Assembly: GCA_030674875.1 (NCBI GenBank)
Contig: JASXSU010000002.1
Span: forward strand, 677,001 to 741,000
DNA from: Candidatus Endonucleibacter sp. (ex Gigantidas childressi)
GTDB taxonomy: Bacteria; Pseudomonadota; Gammaproteobacteria; Pseudomonadales; Endozoicomonadaceae
Direction of reading: 5' to 3'
Length of the DNA: 64,000 bases
Shown here: positions 58,022-64,000 of the stretch, piece after piece
Position numbering within the stretch: position 1 is the stretch's first letter
Layout: every line of letters begins with the position of its first letter
Program-made: the position numbers and the translations under genes
The notes under the pieces: generated by a model
Told to the model about the DNA's origin: nothing
Seen by the model: the letters and a program-made list of their open reading frames with translations, nothing else
The model's database searches: none

Positions 58022-59197
58022 TTTGCTAACAGGCCCAATTTCCACTTGACTAAACAAACGTTGCAACAGAAAAATAGTAAAGAATACTCCCATAACAGGT
58101 TTCCACCATGCCCACATACCTGGAGTCAACATTACAATATATTTTGACGCAACAAAACCAACTACAAAAAACCAACAAAAAATATGGTATTTCAAATCAT
58201 GAAATCGATGTTTAGATACCGCAATCCAATAACCAATAGCCACCGAAAGCAAGGCGTAATCATTAGTTTCATTTCTCGGATTAAACAACATCAAGTAGCA
58301 GGTGGCTAATGCGTAAATATAATAACCAGCCATGACTCTAGGATATTTGCGACTGGCGTACCACGCTGTAGCTAACGTCAGCAGAGCCATCACCAACCTA
58401 GTTAACTGTTGAGCTTCAGAGGATACCGAAAACCCTGTAATTTGGGGGAAAATAGCAAAGAAGTGAGCCCAGGTTAATTTTGCCCCGTTTTCACCATAAC
58501 GAACGGCCTGCTCAAGCATGACTATAAAATTCTGATGTTGCTCCAAAACATATGTTGACCCTTGAAATAACATTGGTATAAGTAAAGCTGCCAGCAATCC
58601 TACAGGCAAGCGCCAATACAAAGGCCTATTCAACACTCCAGCCAACAAATAGTAAACAATGAATGTGGGTTTTACTATCAAACCCAAAGTCATAAACAAT
58701 GCACTGCGATTCCACTGTTTATGTACCAAAGAAACAGTGCTCAACAGAAGCAACCCGAGCATCATGATGTTGGCTTGGCCATTCCTAAAGCTGGCAGTGC
58801 TGATGCAAATAACAGCCACAGTCAACAATGGCACAAAACTATTTTCACCAGGCTTCTCCATCAACCGAGAAAAAGCAACAAGCCCAAGCAGCATCACTAG
58901 TAACTGTGTTATCCGCCAAAGTGCCTCCGATGCCCATAGCGGAAATGGTGTAAAAACGCTATATAAAAAAGCAAACTGAGGAAGATACAAAAAACCAACA
59001 GGCCCAGAATAAAGATCATCCTTAGCCAACCAACGAGTAGCGCCAAGCAGATATTCATCAGACACTGTACTGTTAGATGGATTAGTGATGCTCTTAATCA
59101 CCATCAATATTGTAACGAGCAACCAAATGCCTACAGTTACTTTTTCAGCTTTTGATAATGATTTCCAGCGATGCCATAACGTTAAATAAAATACCAT
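58007..59197 (-). CDS. GT87-type (DUF2029) glycosyltransferase, paralogue 2
   Basis: Paralogue of the gene at 56696-57898, same layout: GATRWLAKDDLYSGPVGFLY, LPQFAFLYSVF, TASFRNGQANIMMLGLLLL, GAKLTWAHFFAIFPQITGF and YLMLFNPRNETNDYALL. I chose the ATG at 59197 (396 residues). The frame is open to 59272, but the extra 25 residues come from an ERIC-like repeat at 59225-59280 and do not resemble the paralogue. The two genes lie in tandem 108 bases apart and arose by duplication. Confidence 0.75.
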   Translation of the reverse strand: MVFYLTLWHRWKSLSKAEKVTVGIWLLVTILMVIKSITNPSNSTVSDEYLLGATRWLAKDDLYSGPVGFLYLPQFAFLYSVFTPFPLWASEALWRITQLLVMLLGLVAFSRLMEKPGENSFVPLLTVAVICISTASFRNGQANIMMLGLLLLSTVSLVHKQWNRSALFMTLGLIVKPTFIVYYLLAGVLNRPLYWRLPVGLLAALLIPMLFQGSTYVLEQHQNFIVMLEQAVRYGENGAKLTWAHFFAIFPQITGFSVSSEAQQLTRLVMALLTLATAWYASRKYPRVMAGYYIYALATCYLMLFNPRNETNDYALLSVAIGYWIAVSKHRFHDLKYHIFCWFFVVGFVASKYIVMLTPGMWAWWKPVMGVFFTIFLLQRLFSQVEIGPVSKARYY

Positions 59198-59224
59198 AAC
59201 AGTGCAATTATTAGTTATCTTGAA

Positions 59225-59285
59225 CCTATTCCCATTGAATGTGAGAGGTTGTTGACTGCTCTCACCTACCACAATTACTTATTGC
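59225..59285. repeat. short ERIC-like relic
   Basis: CCCATTGAATGTGAGAGGTT, GTTGACTGCTCTCACCTACC and ACTTATTGCTCATGAGCGCA match the left half and centre of the family. It overlaps the 3' end of the GLUG gene and the 5' flank of the glycosyltransferase gene. Confidence 0.5.
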
Positions 59286-62200
59286 TCATGAGCGCATAGC
59301 GTTTTACTCTTGGCTCAATCATACGCATACTTTCGTCAGTTTTTTGTTCATCTTTTCCGCCTGGATTGTTACCATCTTCTGTAAGCAGCACCCTATGACC
59401 TGAACAACAACCACCTCCATTATTATGTCTTTTATACCAATAAAAACCACCACCAACAGCAGCAACGGCAATAAAAGCAACACTAGATACTCCAATCATT
59501 AATGCTTCTGTAGGTGCTTCTGTAGGCGCTTCTGTAGGCACTGCGGATCTTTTAACAAAATAAATAACAGTATCAATAACAGTAAGGTCTGCAGTAACAT
59601 CATAAGCATACCCTATTCCGCCCTCAAGATGAGGATTGTCAGTATGCGTAATAATAGTAGAATTAGCAACTGTAGCATTTTTCATTTCACTGTATTCACC
59701 ATGTCCGATCACCCCACCTACAGAATCACCATTTACTTCCGCCCTAATAACATTACAGATACTAACCTTATCATCCACTGAGCAACCTACTATTCCTCCG
59801 GCATATTTTCCAGAAATACTCGAATCTATAATGGTAACATTCTGTATGGAACTACTAGCGGAGTCTCCAACAACACCTCCAACAGAACTTTCTTGACCCG
59901 CGCCATTTACAATAGTGTTGCCGACATAAACTTCTTTAATTCTCACATAATGTATCTTTCCTGCTACCCCACCGACACATGCAGACCTGCTTGAGCCAGT
60001 AATATTGACATTTACTACTATTACTTTAAAAACTTTATTCTCACTATTATATGCTGCTCCTACTACCCCACCGACATATTCAACCCCACTGCCATTAAGA
60101 GTGCTATTTGCTATCATTACATTATCAAAACTAGATTCCCGCCGCATAACATTAGAGACCATACCTATCCTACTATCTATACCAACCCCTTCAAACTGAC
60201 TATTCTCAATTTTGATAAATCTAACTATGGACTCATCAGTCATAGTATTGGCAACTGCTGGGTCACATTCTGCATTCCTAGTGTCAACATTATTGAAGGT
60301 TTATGTTTTGAACTATTCCCTTACCTGAAAGTTTGTCTATCAAGCAGCATGGCAGCTCGTCAAGGGTTTCACCATTTCCATTGAAATCACCTGTAAACTC
60401 CGGTATTGGTCTGGTGAAGTTTTTTACGTTAAAGCTTGCAGTTAGTTTATAGCTGCCGTTACTAGGGTAATCTGTATGATTGCCAATTAAGTTCAGCTCT
60501 GCTACATTACTGATGCCAATAACATTAGAAGCAGAGGCTGCACTCACATCCCTAATATGACGATAATGGTTACTATTTAAATTTGAGCTATCGTGTGCTT
60601 GGGTATGGTTCTGAAAAAATGTCTCAGCTTGAGGAGAGCTTGCTGCTGTAGCAGAGTCCACAACAGCTAAAACACACAAGCCTACAACTGCGCCCATAAG
60701 AAGCCTACTGTAAAACGATGAATTATAGCCAGATCCTATCCACACAGTCTTGCACTGGCCTCTTGCTTGCTCTTCATTTTTTTCTTCATAATCTAGATTA
60801 ATAAAACACCAATCTACGTGCAAAGGTGATGATTTGGTTGTATTAGTACCATCACTTTCATAACTCCCATCAGCTTCATTAACCTCAACATCATTTTGTG
60901 ATTTACTTTTTTGTAACGTATAGTCGTTTGTTGGCATAGACAACCAATCTCTATGCTTTTCTTCAGCACTATTGTGTTTCGCAAAATCATTACCACTTGC
61001 TGGAATATCTATTGGCTGGTCTGCTTGCTCATATTGTAACTCACAATCATTAGCATTTTTATCTGAAACAGCAGTAACAAGTGGTTGGTAGCAATATGTT
61101 TTTTGTCGTATATCTGCTTTACGCTGTAACCCTGTTAACAGGGTAAACGCTTGTTCTTTATCTGAACTAGTACAATCCTGTGCAACCAGTGTAATTAAAG
61201 CATCTTTTATGGTTATATCTCCTTCTTTATGCAGGCTATCTATTTTTATCAACTCTGCCATAACCAATTGTATGCCTTTATTATCTGAGCTATCTGTTAA
61301 ATGCAAGGCATTTTTTTGTACCATATTAACCCAGGCAGTCATTATTTTTTTGCTTTGCTCTTGCTTGGTTGGTGGTGCCGTAAAGCCATTTTTTACAACA
61401 TTAAATACATAGTTAATACCAGATGCAACCTTACCCAAAAGACTGTCTTTCATGTTTTTCTTTAGACCTTCCTTTAGGTATTCATCCCAGTCTTCTTGGC
61501 CAAATGATCCGTTTTGTTTATCTTTCTTTGTTTTAGCTTGGTCCTCTGGGTTAAGGCTTTCTTGTTGTTCTAGGTTGCTATGCATTGCATCTAATGCCAC
61601 AAATCCAGACTGATAAATGACATTTAATTGTTGTACTGTTTTAAACTGATCACTTAAATTTTTTATAACATCGCTAGCTAATAAAGTATTAGCAATCTCT
61701 CTGGCTTCACAATCACGTAAAGACTCATTTGCACCATGCCATACCTCGGTTACATCTTTTGAGTTGTAATGCAAATAAGAGAAAAATACTTTTTCCTCTG
61801 CGCTTATGCCATTTGTTTTGTTTTCTTCTGCAGTCAAATGATAATCTTGCGTAACCCAACGTTTGCTATCATCTAGTAATTTGCTTATTAAGCTATCGGA
61901 ATTACGCGCACCCCAATTCACCAATGCTTCTAATACTGGATATTGTATCTCTGATGGCGTATTACTTGTTGTAGCTACTACATAATGGGTTGATAATACA
62001 TCCACTAAGTTACGCGTTTGCTTCAAGACAACCTCATTTAAGAAGTGCGTATCATTTTGTGCTCTTAACATCAGCGAACTTACTTGTTCATCTAATTTGG
62101 CGCAAATTAGTGGGCTAGCGTTACTCGTCTTAACCTTATCTTGCCACAAGGTGTGAAGCTTATAAAAGCATTGCTTTGCTCTAGAATTCAATACCTCTGC

Positions 62201-62392
62201 AACGAACATTTGCTCTTCTTTAGTGAGCTGTGTAAACGTTGTTTTTGTACTTTTTGGCAGGCGGCAACAAGCTCTCTTCTTTATTTCTTGGGTGATACCG
62301 CTAAAACCTATTATCCAGCTAGGTGATTCTAACCCAGCGTTAATTATGTCTTGTTCAAGCTCACCAACTTCTAGCAAAATACTTACATACAA
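59275..62392 (-). pseudogene. GLUG-repeat tail-anchored surface protein 1 (one frameshift)
   Basis: Two open parts join near 60290. The first (60290-62392, TTG start, 700 residues) has a 560-residue helical hydrophilic domain with no family I know, then one membrane segment (RLLMGAVVGLCVLAVVDSAT), and the start of a GLUG region (VAELNLIGNHTDYP, TGDFNGNGETLDELP, GKGIVQNINLQ). The second (59275-60243) continues with five to six GLUG-type repeats (VGGVVG, VGGVAGK, AGGIVGCS, VGGVIGHG), a (PTEA)3 linker, a C-terminal helix SVAFIAVAAVGGGFYWYK and the tail RHNNGGGCCSGHR. Reading CTTCAATAATGTTGAC with a one-base change joins LQ to NVDTRNAECD. GLUG repeats occur in adhesins. It may be a decayed gene or a sequencing error. 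Confidence 0.6.
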
Positions 62393-62862
62393 CTAGCATC
62401 ACCTATTACCCTCGGGTTAAGTTGACGACATTAAAGTATGAATAAAATCATATCGTTAGCCGTAACTCTTAAGGTTGATGCGCACCAAATCCGTCTTTAT
62501 TGCACAGCTCATACCACCCTTACTGCATTCTGTATAGCGTATCTGAATATCTTTGCTCGTTTACTGACTACTCATCCTTCAACAGTAACGAGTATACCTT
62601 AAGAGGGGGCATCCTTTGTTTTTTTGTAAGCACCCCCTTTATATGATCCACAGTTATTTTGTTAAACCTCCCTAGCTACCTTTTTTATAATCTTACCACT
62701 AGCTAGCCACTTCTAAACTAGCTTATTTATTTATTTTTTAATCTATTCTTTACGTTTTGGTAATGGATTTTCTACCTTTTTCGGCAGAACTTCATCTACA
62801 CTAATCTGTTTATAACCACGTGATAGTGTTCCCTTATTTACCTCATCATCTACTAGGCTCAG
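62393..62862. other. gap between the two GLUG genes
   Basis: It contains an ERIC-like relic at about 62555-62605 (CTACTCATCCTTCAACAGTA, ACGAGTATACC). A G-rich/C-rich pair around a T run (GAGGGGGCATCC ... GCACCCCCTTTA, 62601-62640) may be a weak hairpin. No gene is seen. Confidence 0.35.
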
Positions 62863-64000
62863 TTAGTGCATCTGTTCATACATATCTACTAACGCGCTAG
62901 TATTGTTTGGCGCAATTATTGGATTTGCAGCATTATCTATGGATTTTTTAGCTTTAGCTTGATCTTTCGCTTTTTTAGCTTTTTTATCTTTTCCGCTTGG
63001 ATGGTTATCATCTTCTGTAGACAGCTCCCTATGACCTGAACAGCAACCACCTCCATTATTATGCCTTTTATACCAATAAACACCACCACCAACAGCAGCA
63101 ACGGCAATAAAAGCAGCACCAGATGCTCCAAGTAGGATTGTAGGCACTGTTGTTGCTTGTTCTGGCGCTTGCGTTAAGCAAGGTGCATTCCATACCATAA
63201 TAAGAGGCTCTTTATAACGACAATATTCTTCTGGTTTAATTTCACAATCGTTCCCTATAAAAGGCAACTTACTCCCCTTGCATTGATTAGCTAAGTTCAT
63301 ATTATAATTATACTGATGGTGTGAGACTCCGTTCGCATCATTGTAAGATGAGTTATCGAATATCTTTTTAGTTTCATCAAAGTCACATGTACTATTTCCA
63401 TCTTTATTGTCTCCAATACAAAATCCTATTTGTACATTTGATCCTTCCCTTCAAATAGTACCCTGCTCCTGCTTACCGTAAAGTTTGAAATAGAAGCGGA
63501 ATCAATAAACCCAACAGCACCACCTATTTTATATCCTTTACCCCTTAATATTGATAAAGCTTTGACTAACTGCAAGCTGTTCATATGCATCATTTTCTCC
63601 CATCTGGCCCCCCCCCATCCAGCATACACCGACCACCTCCATCTATACTCAAGTTAGTTTTGATGATCATTGTATTGGAAAATTGTACGCCTGACTCTGA
63701 CCATCCAAAACCACCGCCAACTTCTGATGATATTCTGAGGATTTGATAACAACATCAATAACAGTATCAATAACAGTAAGGTCTACAGCAGTAATAGCAT
63801 TAGCAGACCCTATTCCGCCCCCAACAGAAGGACTTCAGTATGCGCAATAATAGTAGAACTAGCAACTGTAGCATTTTTCATTTCACTGCCTTCACCATAT
63901 CCGATCACCCCACCTACAAAACGACCATTTACTTCCGTCCTAATAACATGACAGGTACTAACTTTATCAGACCATGAGCAACCTACTATTCCTCCGGCAT
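62863..64000 (-). pseudogene. GLUG-repeat tail-anchored surface protein 2 (3' part, several frameshifts)
   Basis: Paralogue of the previous gene; it continues past the window edge. From the edge inward: AGGIVGCSWSDKVSTCHVIR, VGGVIGYGEGSEMKNATVAS (frame a, to about 63835), GGIGSANAITAVDLTVIDTV (frame b), GFGWSESGVQFSNTMIIKTN (frame c), a run of nine C at 63608-63616, KIGGAVGFIDSASISNFTVS (frame d), then CIGDNKDGNSTCDFDETKK and a last open stretch ending AFIAVAAVGGGVYWYKRHNN with GGGCCSGHRELSTED. At least three frame changes make it a pseudogene. The last 145 codons (62863-63300) differ from paralogue 1 by a Lys/Ala-rich tail. Confidence 0.7.

Noticed and set aside
63608-63616. Run of nine C (nine G on the coding strand) inside GLUG gene 2 as a phase-variation switch
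   Set aside because: The frame is broken at two or more other places in the same gene, so changing this tract alone would not restore it.

Overview
The window is from a moderately AT-rich gammaproteobacterium. It carries rhlB, yejK, coaX, cpdA, coaE-pilD-pilC, rpoN-hpf-ptsN, nhaD, a pseudomonad-length dapD, rnt and a LexA-boxed yebG. Transposase debris, truncated genes and frameshifts are so frequent that a host-restricted or recently bottlenecked lineage is likely; an Oceanospirillales/Endozoicomonas-like symbiont is a plausible guess but is not proven by the sequence.

Layout: 0.2-1.5 kb rhlB; 1.6-6.5 kb nested IS5/IS30 debris around an orphan receiver protein and a FixJ-type regulator; 7.2-14.3 kb a small exported ORF, yejK, a PAP2 phosphatase, an ArnT-like transferase, tolC and coaX; 15-22 kb a second IS island holding cpdA, a 9-bp tandem repeat ORF and a tRNA-Arg(CCU) gene interrupted by a 237-nt group I intron; 22.1-25.2 kb coaE-pilD-pilC with no pilB visible; 25.2-31.5 kb a third IS island; 31.6-38.7 kb a decaying O-antigen/capsule locus (WbpM-like dehydratase, frameshifted sugar transferase, frameshifted epimerase) into which an integron-cassette-like unit (DUF2130 gene plus attC-like hairpin) and an intact IS30 element have inserted; 39.5-42.3 kb mgtE remnant-ptsN-hpf-rpoN; 42.7-44.2 kb an rpe 3' fragment joined to two phage head/tail genes; 44.2-48.4 kb an RND efflux operon; 48.9-52.3 kb a lipoprotein, pldA and nhaD; 52.7-56.5 kb arsC-like-dapD, a HAD phosphatase, rnt and yebG; 56.7-59.3 kb two paralogous GT87-type membrane glycosyltransferases; 59.3-64 kb two paralogous GLUG-repeat, tail-anchored surface proteins, both frameshifted.

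Two layers of dispersed repeat run through everything. Young 116-128 bp palindromes match the ERIC (enterobacterial repetitive intergenic consensus) type: TATACCC...GGGTATA ends and an internal GGGGTGAGCGAACGCAGCC. They sit inside transposase genes, and comparison with interrupted and uninterrupted copies shows insertion at TA. One of them is the crossover point of an IS5/IS30 chimera. Older, degenerate relatives of about 60-135 bp fill many intergenic gaps.

Functionally, the envelope genes could work together: RND pump plus TolC, PldA, ArnT-like and GT87 transferases, PAP2 phosphatase and GLUG proteins. The O-antigen locus, the type IV pilus cluster and the nitrogen-PTS branch (PtsN with its active-site His replaced by Arg) look partly or wholly decayed.
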